Source of the DNA: Treponema sp.
GTDB lineage: Bacteria > Spirochaetota > Spirochaetia > Treponematales > Treponemataceae
Direction of reading: 5' to 3'
Assembly: GCA_024402475.1 (NCBI GenBank)
Contig: JAKSTQ010000022.1
Span: 1 to 41,143 of the forward strand
DNA: 41,143 bases
The notes beneath the pieces are model-generated. The model did not search any database. It was not told where the DNA came from and saw nothing but the letters and a program-made list of their open reading frames with translations. The translations under genes were made by a program, and so were the position numbers. Below are positions 32,536 through 40,714 of this stretch, piece after piece; the stretch's first letter is position 1; each line of letters starts with the position of its first letter.

Positions 32536-34762
32536 TTCTTCAAGAAAACTTGGATCTATCGGGGTATATAAAGATTCTACTGCTGCTGCAGTGGATAAAA
32601 TTGCTCCTGGTGGACCACGAGAAGTAGGGCAGAATGCTGATGGAACCTGTCAGGTGTTTGTAAAGGTTCCTGATGTATCGATTCAATATGTAGATGATCC
32701 TGAAAATCCTGGTAATCTTATTGAATCAGTTGCAGGCCCTGTCAGCGGTGCTTCTGTAGATTACACAGTTTATAAAAAGAATGGAGCAGGTTACGAGTTT
32801 TATAAAAAAGGAACACTTAGTTCCAGCGGATATATTTCTGTTCCACTTGCAGGTGCAAAGATAACAGCACAGGCACATCGTGATTATTATGTATCAAGTG
32901 ATGAACATACTGTAGAAATTAAGCCGGTTGTAAATACAGTTTTTGTTGACAATGTTTCTGGTGATGATGAAAATGCTGGCTTTAAGTCAAGTCCGGTTAA
33001 GACAATAGATAAGGCACTTACTCTTTTGACAGATAAAACTGATGCATCAAAGCAGAATAAAATTTATCTTCTTAGTAATTATACTGGAATGTTATCTATA
33101 CAAGGTGCTGAAAAGTTCACACTTGAAGGCTATGGTACGACTAGAACAATGTCTTGTCCAGGCGGAGTTATTTTAATTCTGTTTAATGTACAACTTACAT
33201 TAAGAAATTTGAATCTTACGAATTCTCTTGCTGGTATATATGCCGCAATGAATTCAATTGTTACAACAGAAAATGTTAAGATCTGTGGTAATGATGGAAA
33301 TGGTATTAATTATGAGGCTACTTCTAGTCAACTTCATCTTGGAAACGGAACTGAAATTTCTGGTAACAAAAATTCCGGTATTAAGGATGATGGTAATAAC
33401 CATTCTAGCTCAGGAATTTTCGTCAAGGGTAAGGTAGTTGTATATGATAATATAAATGAAGCTGGAGAAACTTCAAATATTGTTCTTTTGGCAACTAAAA
33501 CCGGTGACATAGTAGAGTCCCAGTTAATTACTCTTGAAGGTCCTCTTGCAAGTGAATCTAAGTTAGGTGTGACTTTGTATGATTATTTGGGGGTTGTTGA
33601 TTATGTCATTCCATCGCCAGGTTATCCTGCTATTGTTACTAAAGATTATGATACCTATGCTCATGGAATTAATCCGCGTACGATATTTGTATCAGATAGG
33701 GCTTCTGATTTTGGTATCTCAAAAGAACTGGATGCTGGCCTTAAGGAAGTACGTGCTGTAATTGGTGGTGCTGAAATTGTAAGCCGACAGCCACTCATGC
33801 ATTTTGAATTGGCTTCGTATGACTCTGTTACTAATGGTATTTATACAATCACTCATGCGCCAGCTTTACCACTTGTATTTAGACCTGTAATTGATAAGGA
33901 TTTTGATAATTCTACAATAACCAATGTTACTGCAACTGTTAAGCAGGGAGATGATGAAGTACAGGTACCTGTTGTAAAAGACGGTAATAATTATAAGATT
34001 ATCTTTAATTATCCACCTGATGTTTATCAGATTACTATCAGCTATAATTTTGGTGGTTCTACATTAACAGATATATTTACCTTTAATATTGCAGGTGTAA
34101 TAGATGTATCCGTGGCAGATATATTAAAAACTGTCTATGAGTTACCAAAAAACTCACCTGCGCAGCCTCATGTTCTAAAGCTTGCATCAGACTCAGTAGT
34201 AGATTTGAATAATATTTTCACTGGGACATTTTTTAGTAATGCTAGCGGTAAGAATATCTTTCTTGATTTGAGTGAAGTGCAGATAGCAGATACAGCGGTA
34301 AATCAGGATACTAATAGAATCTATCTTGTTGGCTGTAAATTCCCTGAGGGAATGACAAAACTTAATGCCGGTTTCTTTAACGGTGCAACGATGCTTTATG
34401 AAATTACTCTGCCTGATACACTTGAAGTTATTGGCGGTAGTGCTTTTTCAGGATGTAGAAATTTAAAGAACATTGTAATACCTCCACATGTTAAGGAAAT
34501 AGGTGGTTATGCGTTTAATCAGTGTAATGCTTTAACAACAGTTGTCATTCCAGATTCTGTTGATGTAATTAAAAAACAAAACTTTAGAGATGCGACTTAT
34601 TTGAAATTACCTGAAAACTCTACCTGGGGAGTTTATGATGATAATGGCCAGTTAAAACTAACTTATACATGGGAAGATCTTTCAGACCCTGCTGAGGCAG
34701 CAAGAAAAATGTTAAGCCTTAATACCCAGGGCGCGGGATATGACTGGAAACGCATAAGGTAG
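31610..34762 (+). CDS. Large lipoprotein A' (paralogue of the gene at 23063)
   Basis: This 1050-aa protein has the same layout as A: lipobox LSSC (Cys24), anchor region, Ig-like stretch, DUF1565-type beta-helix (VFVDNVSGDDENAG near 445) and a BspA-like LRR tail (ITLPDTLEVIGGSAFSGC, IVIPPHVKEIGGYAF). Residues 1-308 are identical to A at both DNA and protein level. From about 309 on, substitutions accumulate gradually through the Ig-like part, become dense in the beta-helix and small indels appear in the helix and tail. The conserved inner part and divergent outer part are what one expects when the distal region is the exposed one. It opens operon 2. Confidence 0.85.
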   Translation: MFSFKKVLIAQVSLLLIAFGLSSCELFDRDVPAYILEYTDEAQIVKTVWDKEYPKDENGVLNIPGGQDVDVTFYLINPQHYSVNLETEWKEDVCEIAAANYEADGTPVQNGTLRKTISYLPNDDKLIYTMKFNGDYLNSIDVKNDQSRRLSYDVIITEPVTGRRFKPVPVKCIVNSAPPMVTDAVVMCDKPNGDRKFVLCFNIPGTDYTASGKPHNDISKLIIDGQEFDVSFAADGSVTINDLLGKVKTTSEAAGLSVTSTNIQFEHTDDGDKRSVYYFAPDGPTGATRTFTITLKDMNGLSSTFRVSDSSRKLGSIGVYKDSTAAAVDKIAPGGPREVGQNADGTCQVFVKVPDVSIQYVDDPENPGNLIESVAGPVSGASVDYTVYKKNGAGYEFYKKGTLSSSGYISVPLAGAKITAQAHRDYYVSSDEHTVEIKPVVNTVFVDNVSGDDENAGFKSSPVKTIDKALTLLTDKTDASKQNKIYLLSNYTGMLSIQGAEKFTLEGYGTTRTMSCPGGVILILFNVQLTLRNLNLTNSLAGIYAAMNSIVTTENVKICGNDGNGINYEATSSQLHLGNGTEISGNKNSGIKDDGNNHSSSGIFVKGKVVVYDNINEAGETSNIVLLATKTGDIVESQLITLEGPLASESKLGVTLYDYLGVVDYVIPSPGYPAIVTKDYDTYAHGINPRTIFVSDRASDFGISKELDAGLKEVRAVIGGAEIVSRQPLMHFELASYDSVTNGIYTITHAPALPLVFRPVIDKDFDNSTITNVTATVKQGDDEVQVPVVKDGNNYKIIFNYPPDVYQITISYNFGGSTLTDIFTFNIAGVIDVSVADILKTVYELPKNSPAQPHVLKLASDSVVDLNNIFTGTFFSNASGKNIFLDLSEVQIADTAVNQDTNRIYLVGCKFPEGMTKLNAGFFNGATMLYEITLPDTLEVIGGSAFSGCRNLKNIVIPPHVKEIGGYAFNQCNALTTVVIPDSVDVIKKQNFRDATYLKLPENSTWGVYDDNGQLKLTYTWEDLSDPAEAARKMLSLNTQGAGYDWKRIR

Positions 34763-34779
34763 TAAGGAGAAAACTGAAA

Positions 34780-37700
34780 ATGAAAAACAGATTTATTAAA
34801 TTGATTGCAGTTTCTCTTTTTGCAGTGATTATAGGTGGATGTGCTATAAACGCCGACCTTCACTCAGATAGTACTGGTACAAAAAAAGTTACTGTTAACG
34901 CAACTATTTATTTCCAGGGGGCAAATCCAGCAGAATTTATAGATGCTGCAGCAAATGCGGGAGGGACTGCTAAGGCTGCTATTCTAGGCAGTGACCTTGA
35001 ACTGGTTTCCGCAGACTGGGAATATAAAGTAAAAGCGCATTGTTTAAGTGATAATACAAAACCTGATGTACTAGCCGCTCTTTCTGGTTCTGATGGTAAA
35101 AAATTCAGTATTACACTTGATTCTCCTGCAAGATGGCAGATTTTGACTTATGTTTATTTTCCTGGTAATGAATATGCTCCAGAAAATTCTATTCTGGTTG
35201 ATACAATGGAAATAAATCTTACAAATGATGATCCTATTCCAGATATCCTTATAAAAATAAAGCCTGACAGTTCTGCAAGTAGTAATAGCGGGTCTTACGA
35301 GCTTACGTTTGATACTTCAACGTGGAGTACCTTAAAGATTAATAAAGCAGTTGTAAATATATACGACAGTGGTAATAATATTTGTGATACAAAAGAGGTA
35401 ACTCAATTAAATAGCATAATATCTAATGATACTCTATTTTCCGGAGTATATACTATGCGTCTGGAATTTTTGGATCAGTATGACTCACCACTTTATTCCT
35501 GTACAGAAACCTTAAACATCTATGGTGGTTTTAAGACTACCCGCTGGTGGGGAAAAGCTCCATATCTTTTTCCGGATAATGCAGATAATCCTACAAAGTA
35601 TACTTTTAAGATTACTGATGAGCTTATCGGAATATTTAATCAGAAGAACATCTATATTAAGGCAGACTCAGGTCCAGATTATGAAAGCGGTCATTTAAAG
35701 AAAGATGGAACAGCATTAAATCCATATTCGACTATTAAAGCTGCGTTTGAACGACTTAAAATAATTAATAATGGAACAAGCCAGTATAAAATTATTTTCT
35801 TAAGCGATTTAATTTGTGATGAAGCACATGATGCTGTTAGCAATGGTACTAACGGCTACTCGTTTGGGGTTTATGACTCAACAGTCAGCAATAGTAATTT
35901 GAATCTGATTATTGAATCAAGCGGTGGGGTGCACACCATTAAATCAGATAGATCTGGTGGGAATGCCCGATTCTTTTTGTTTAATTGTAACAATACTCGC
36001 GTTTGTAATGTTACAATTAAAAATCTTATTTTTAAGGACTCTAGATGTTATAAAAGCGGAGGATTTTTATACACAGTTGGTACTGGTCGGCATACACTGA
36101 TACTTGATAATGTGCATATAAAAAATACTTATAGCAACGGTTCAGGTGGAGCTTTCTATTTAGGAAACGGATCGTTTAAGATGTTAAATGGTTCTGTTAT
36201 TGGGGATCCTGACAGTACAGCAGCACCTCAATCTCACGAGGAAGATAATATTATATATGCGATGACAAGTGGTGGTGCTATATTTTCTCTTAATTCTACA
36301 ATTACTATAGGAGAAGGTTGTGTAATTTCACGTTGTTATACAGACACTAAAGGCGGAGCGATTTGTTCTGACAATCAAGCAATTACACTTAAGGGTTGTA
36401 CTATAAAGAATACCACTGCAAAAAACAATGGTGGTGCAATAAATATAAGTAATCCTGCCGGTAAGGATGTATATCTTGAGGACAGTATTATTAAAAATTG
36501 TAAAATAGTAGGATTTAATTCTACTGATTATAATGCAGATTCCAAAGGAAGTGCTATTTATCCAGAGGGTCCTTTATTACTGCATATTAAGGGACGATCT
36601 TATATAGATATTGCAAATGATGTAGTAATGAGTCCTTCTGGATCAAAAATTCAACTTGAATCTGATATGACTCCTCAGGCAGAAAATTACAATTATGTAG
36701 CAAGAATTGCATTCCGTAAAGGTGATGCTACTCCTACATCCACAGAATATAATAGAAATAATCAGCCGTTTGAGTCACTTAAGACAAATCAGACACAAAT
36801 TGTATCTGGGTTGTCTGTTTCTTATTTGACAGAAAATAATCTTAAATGTTTTGCTTTAACTTCTACACAAGACGAATATAATGATTATCCGGCTTCTGCA
36901 GGTAAGTTAAGGGATGTAAGTTATAAATATTGTATTAAACTTGACTCAACTGATTCTCCGACAAAAGGTGTTGTTGCAGATAATAGTGGTTATAGTGCTG
37001 GCTGGGAATTCCCTTCATTTGAGCTTATCCCAAGTCGTACGGTTATTGCACGAGACTCAAGCGGTAATCAGACAATATCTGCATTGACCTTTACAGTAAA
37101 AGAGTCTTCAGGCCAAAGCGTAACAATAACTAACAGCGAAATAGCAATTTATCAGGGTGGGTACCCTATTGTTAGTACTACTAGTGGTGCTCTGGATTTA
37201 AATCTGTCAAGAATCAAAAAACTTCCTGCTGGAACCTATGAACTTTATATGCGTGCTGGAATAACATGTGATGGTAATAATCTGGTTGTTGATAGAACTG
37301 TACCTCTTACTATTATCCAGGGTTTAGATGCAGCTGACGTGACCGTTGAATTGTTAAAAGAAATGAGCGAAATGTCAGGACTAGGTACTGATCCGTTAGG
37401 TCTCACTCCGTTTATGCCATTGTACTTAACAAGTATGCCTACAGATGCAGCAGGTTTACTAAAGTTTAACAAAGCTATTGAAGATGCTAAAATATATCTG
37501 GATCTAAGTTTTATTCCTGTGAACGCTGTAAGCTTTAGTTCTGGATCAGTATTTGGTGGTACTGGTACTAAACATCAATATATACGTAATCTTACTTTAG
37601 GACCAGGTATTACTTTTGGAAATGGTTATATGTTAGATACCATCTTTATTAATCAGTTGAAAATACTTTCAGGTGTAACAAAATTGGGAAAAATTAATAA

Positions 37701-37860
37701 TACAGGAATTCGTGATACGGCATATGAAGATACCAATGGTTTGTGGTATTCTACTACCAATTCAAGTTACACAGGTGGTCAATTTGTTTCTGGAACCCCT
37801 GGTGCAACAACTTTCATGACTGCGGGTAATACTAAATACTGGTATAAAGTTTCAAACTAA
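34780..37860 (+). CDS. Large lipoprotein B' (paralogue of the gene at 26230)
   Basis: This 1026-aa protein has lipobox IGGC (Cys21). It shares the FKTTRWWG motif, the IYIKADSGPDY helix start, GGAFYLG, GGAIFSL, GGAICSD and GGAINIS rungs, and the final segment YWYKVSN with B, but differs throughout, including the linker near 165-215. The junction with A' (tag stop, AAGGAG at 34764-34769, ATG) is almost identical to the A/B junction, which shows that the whole operon, not single genes, was duplicated. It should be exported and lipid-anchored; function unknown. Divergence from B is far greater than in the A/A' 5' block. Confidence 0.85.
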   Translation: MKNRFIKLIAVSLFAVIIGGCAINADLHSDSTGTKKVTVNATIYFQGANPAEFIDAAANAGGTAKAAILGSDLELVSADWEYKVKAHCLSDNTKPDVLAALSGSDGKKFSITLDSPARWQILTYVYFPGNEYAPENSILVDTMEINLTNDDPIPDILIKIKPDSSASSNSGSYELTFDTSTWSTLKINKAVVNIYDSGNNICDTKEVTQLNSIISNDTLFSGVYTMRLEFLDQYDSPLYSCTETLNIYGGFKTTRWWGKAPYLFPDNADNPTKYTFKITDELIGIFNQKNIYIKADSGPDYESGHLKKDGTALNPYSTIKAAFERLKIINNGTSQYKIIFLSDLICDEAHDAVSNGTNGYSFGVYDSTVSNSNLNLIIESSGGVHTIKSDRSGGNARFFLFNCNNTRVCNVTIKNLIFKDSRCYKSGGFLYTVGTGRHTLILDNVHIKNTYSNGSGGAFYLGNGSFKMLNGSVIGDPDSTAAPQSHEEDNIIYAMTSGGAIFSLNSTITIGEGCVISRCYTDTKGGAICSDNQAITLKGCTIKNTTAKNNGGAINISNPAGKDVYLEDSIIKNCKIVGFNSTDYNADSKGSAIYPEGPLLLHIKGRSYIDIANDVVMSPSGSKIQLESDMTPQAENYNYVARIAFRKGDATPTSTEYNRNNQPFESLKTNQTQIVSGLSVSYLTENNLKCFALTSTQDEYNDYPASAGKLRDVSYKYCIKLDSTDSPTKGVVADNSGYSAGWEFPSFELIPSRTVIARDSSGNQTISALTFTVKESSGQSVTITNSEIAIYQGGYPIVSTTSGALDLNLSRIKKLPAGTYELYMRAGITCDGNNLVVDRTVPLTIIQGLDAADVTVELLKEMSEMSGLGTDPLGLTPFMPLYLTSMPTDAAGLLKFNKAIEDAKIYLDLSFIPVNAVSFSSGSVFGGTGTKHQYIRNLTLGPGITFGNGYMLDTIFINQLKILSGVTKLGKINNTGIRDTAYEDTNGLWYSTTNSSYTGGQFVSGTPGATTFMTAGNTKYWYKVSN

Positions 37861-37875
37861 TGAGGTTATAAAAAT

Positions 37876-38266
37876 ATGAAAAAATCTGTATTACTGACAT
37901 TAGTTATAATCTCATTAATTTTCTCAGGGTGTAAGAATCTTTCGCTTTTTCAGAAAGCAAAAAATTCTCTTGCCGATTCTGTAAATGTTCAGGATGAAAG
38001 CGGCGAGCTTACAGTATTGGAGTACAGTAAAGAAAGAACTGCAGTTGAACTTATTTTTAATGCAGAACTTGCAGCTCAAGGCCGCTATGCAATGCCATCA
38101 AGTTTAAGCGGAGTAATTGATTCTACTGACTACAGTGTTTATGCATCTGTCAGCAGCGATCGTGGCGTAACCTATAAGCAGTATAAATGTGAATGTACTG
38201 GTTCTACAATGCGGTTTTCAAATTATGCAATCAGTACAGATACTGCAGTTACACTTAAAATTCGCT
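37876..38266 (+). repeat. 391-bp direct repeat shared with the truncated C copy
   Basis: Matches 40179-40569 (offset 2303). Four mismatches, all within the first 85 bp, and no mismatch seen from the base matching 40264 to the end, about 306 bp. All four mismatches change the amino acid (S/T, I/T, F/I, K/E). Confidence 0.88.
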
Positions 38267-40113
38267 TTATAGCTGTTTATGGAAGTACCTATAATGCAGA
38301 CAACAAAGTAATGCAGAGTAATGAGATTTCTGTAACAATTCCTGCAAATACAAAAATTGCTTCTTATGATAAGTCAATACTAATGTTTCAAGATCAAAGA
38401 TCTGAAGTACCAGGACTTCCAGGCGGAAAAGTCTGTCTTAAATTAAGCAGTGATATTGCTGGTGATACATTTGTTCCTGTAGATCCAGAAGTTGGAATGT
38501 TTGATTTTGATAATCTTTTTAAGATTGAAGGTAATAAATTGTATCATTGGACTTATGGACAGGAAAATGATCCTGGTATTACCCCCGGTTCATATACTAT
38601 CCGTATAGGATGTCAGGCAGCTGGATCATCTAGCCCCAGAGCGATTATTACTCAAACCATCATAGTATATCGCGGGTTAACAACAGATACATGGGCAGAA
38701 ACAGGTTCTGATACCCTTAATTTTCCGAAATCTTTGACAAAAGAATTTTATGTTAAAGGACTCACCCCAGCAGGTGGTACACTTGAGTGGCCATGTACGG
38801 TTTCAAGATATGGTGAAGGCTCGATGCTTTATCCTTATCAAAAAATACAGGATGCTATTGATAGAATTGAGTCCATTGGAGATACAAATTCTGAATATAC
38901 GATTTACTGTGCCGGCCGGTTTACTGAAAATGCGAAATATACAATTCCAGATGGATTTAAAATTAAAATTATTGGAATAGCTTCTTATAAGACTCTGTTA
39001 GAACAACAAACGCTATCTGATACTATTTTAGAAGTTGATTCAGGCAGTTCAAGACTGGGAACAAAACTGACCTTAGAAAATATTGAAATTAAAGGCGGTA
39101 AAAAGGGCATTTATGTCCGGAACGCAACAGTAATCCTTAAAAATTGTGATATCCATGATAATGTAAATGTTGAAGCTGATGGCGCAGGTATTACATGTGA
39201 CGGGGATTGTAATTTATATATCATGGATAATGTTACAATCCGTAAGAATAAGGCGCTTAATGGTGGTGGTATTTGTTTTTATGAAGGCACTACTGGAAAA
39301 TGCGTTATTAATGGTGCCAATACAAAAATCTATGCAAATTCCGCAACTGACGGTGGTGGAATATTTATTTATAGTAACAGGGGTTCAAAAAACCTTGAGT
39401 TTGTCTTAAAAAATGGCAGTATTTTTGCAAATATAGCAACTGATGCTGGCGGAGGTATTAATATCAATGGCCGTGATGAACAATATGGATTTAAGAATCC
39501 TACTGTCATTATAGAAGGCGGTAAAATTGCAGGTAATATGGCAAATTTAGGTGGCGGAATATATACTACTGGTTTTGGTAATTTAACACTTACCGGAGGT
39601 ATTATAGGTGGAACACAACCTGGCAGTCTTTTTATTCTGAGTATAGCAACTGCAGATCAAATACTCGCCCGAGAAAATATGGGTAATTTTGTAAGCCAAA
39701 CAGGTTGTGCAGGAGGTGGAATTTATTTTGGAGGAATGGCAGGTAATCCTCAGACAACACAATTATCTGGTGGCAGAATTTTAAATAATAGTGGTGCTAG
39801 TGGTGTTAGTGGTGTAGAGGGATCTGGTGTTTATGGTAAGTCCAGAGACTTTGTGATTTCTGGAAGTTTCGTGATAGACCAGAATAATGATTTTGTTATA
39901 AGTAGTGACACTAAATTTTTTGTTAATACATCTATTGATGATGATAATACATGTGCTGTTGGTTTAATAACATTGCAAAATGCTGCTGCAGATGATCAAA
40001 TCCTCTCTGGAGCGCACTATGAAAGTTATTATACAAAATTTGGATATGTTCAAAATAGTGCAGGTGTGCGCTTTAGAATTAATTCCTCAGGGCGTCTTGA
40101 ACCGATTGAATAA
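37876..40113 (+). CDS. Lipoprotein C' (paralogue of the gene at 29296)
   Basis: This 745-aa protein has lipobox FSGC (Cys19), an N-terminal domain with YAMPSSLSGV, then the helix start SMLYPYQKIQDAIDRI and beta-helix rungs GGGICFYEG, GGGIFIYS, GGGININGR, GGGIYTTGF and GGGIYFGG with YANSA/FANIA motifs. Like C it has no leucine-rich tail. The GAGG site (37862-37865) is 10 nt before the ATG. Its first 391 nt recur, with four differences confined to the signal-peptide region, in the truncated copy at 40179. It is the last complete gene of operon 2. Confidence 0.85.
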   Translation: MKKSVLLTLVIISLIFSGCKNLSLFQKAKNSLADSVNVQDESGELTVLEYSKERTAVELIFNAELAAQGRYAMPSSLSGVIDSTDYSVYASVSSDRGVTYKQYKCECTGSTMRFSNYAISTDTAVTLKIRFIAVYGSTYNADNKVMQSNEISVTIPANTKIASYDKSILMFQDQRSEVPGLPGGKVCLKLSSDIAGDTFVPVDPEVGMFDFDNLFKIEGNKLYHWTYGQENDPGITPGSYTIRIGCQAAGSSSPRAIITQTIIVYRGLTTDTWAETGSDTLNFPKSLTKEFYVKGLTPAGGTLEWPCTVSRYGEGSMLYPYQKIQDAIDRIESIGDTNSEYTIYCAGRFTENAKYTIPDGFKIKIIGIASYKTLLEQQTLSDTILEVDSGSSRLGTKLTLENIEIKGGKKGIYVRNATVILKNCDIHDNVNVEADGAGITCDGDCNLYIMDNVTIRKNKALNGGGICFYEGTTGKCVINGANTKIYANSATDGGGIFIYSNRGSKNLEFVLKNGSIFANIATDAGGGININGRDEQYGFKNPTVIIEGGKIAGNMANLGGGIYTTGFGNLTLTGGIIGGTQPGSLFILSIATADQILARENMGNFVSQTGCAGGGIYFGGMAGNPQTTQLSGGRILNNSGASGVSGVEGSGVYGKSRDFVISGSFVIDQNNDFVISSDTKFFVNTSIDDDNTCAVGLITLQNAAADDQILSGAHYESYYTKFGYVQNSAGVRFRINSSGRLEPIE

Positions 40114-40178
40114 TTCTTATTCTATCTGAAGGTACATTAATATCTTCATATTGGGCATCGCTTAATTTAAGGTTATAT

Positions 40179-40569
40179 ATGAAAAAAACTGTATTACTGA
40201 CATTAGTTATAACCTCATTAATTATCTCAGGGTGTAAGAATCTTTCGCTTTTTCAGAAAGCAGAAAATTCTCTTGCCGATTCTGTAAATGTTCAGGATGA
40301 AAGCGGCGAGCTTACAGTATTGGAGTACAGTAAAGAAAGAACTGCAGTTGAACTTATTTTTAATGCAGAACTTGCAGCTCAAGGCCGCTATGCAATGCCA
40401 TCAAGTTTAAGCGGAGTAATTGATTCTACTGACTACAGTGTTTATGCATCTGTCAGCAGCGATCGTGGCGTAACCTATAAGCAGTATAAATGTGAATGTA
40501 CTGGTTCTACAATGCGGTTTTCAAATTATGCAATCAGTACAGATACTGCAGTTACACTTAAAATTCGCT
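40179..40569 (+). repeat. 391-bp direct repeat, copy in the truncated C gene
   Basis: Counterpart of 37876-38266. Its right end is a sharp breakpoint: C' continues TTCGCT-TTATAG while this copy continues TTCGCT-GCACTTCG into the neighbouring gene's 3' flank. Confidence 0.88.
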
Positions 40570-40586
40570 GCACTTCGTTTCGCTAG
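40179..40586 (+). pseudogene. Truncated third copy of lipoprotein C (first 130 codons)
   Basis: The frame encodes 135 aa: an intact signal peptide and lipobox ISGC (Cys19), then the N-terminal domain of the C family nearly identical to C'. At 40569 homology stops inside the codon series TLKIR, five unrelated codons follow (CTSFR), and translation ends. No beta-helix remains, so it is a remnant, or a donor sequence for recombination, rather than a working surface protein. A short lipoprotein could still be made; AAGG (40169-40172) precedes the ATG and no clear promoter is seen in the 65 bp after C'. The last few bases overlap the end of the convergent lectin-like gene. Confidence 0.8.
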
Positions 40587-40714
40587 TTGAAAGCCCGCAC
40601 TGCACAAACATAAAAGCTGAAGAGCTTGTTGCCCTCTTTCCAGTTCCCATTGCTGAAATTGAGCCCGCAAGCGTAAACAGCGCTGGAAGCGTACTGGGAC
40701 GACGACCAGTAGTA
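40583..40714 (-). other. Candidate DGR variable region (VR) at the 3' end of the lectin-like gene
   Basis: The 132 nt from YYWSSSQ to the stop codon have a base composition distinct from both sides: more G+C, with 12 of the 23 codons in the middle section ending in C (AGC, TAC, TGC, CTC, TTC, AAC, GGC), as produced when AAC codons of a template repeat are mutated at A. The flanks of the section (WSSSQYAS before, VRAF after) are the invariant scaffold of known variable regions. The GC-rich end GTGCGGGCTTTCAACTAG would be the place of the IMH element. No template repeat or reverse transcriptase is in the window, so this remains a candidate. Confidence 0.55.
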
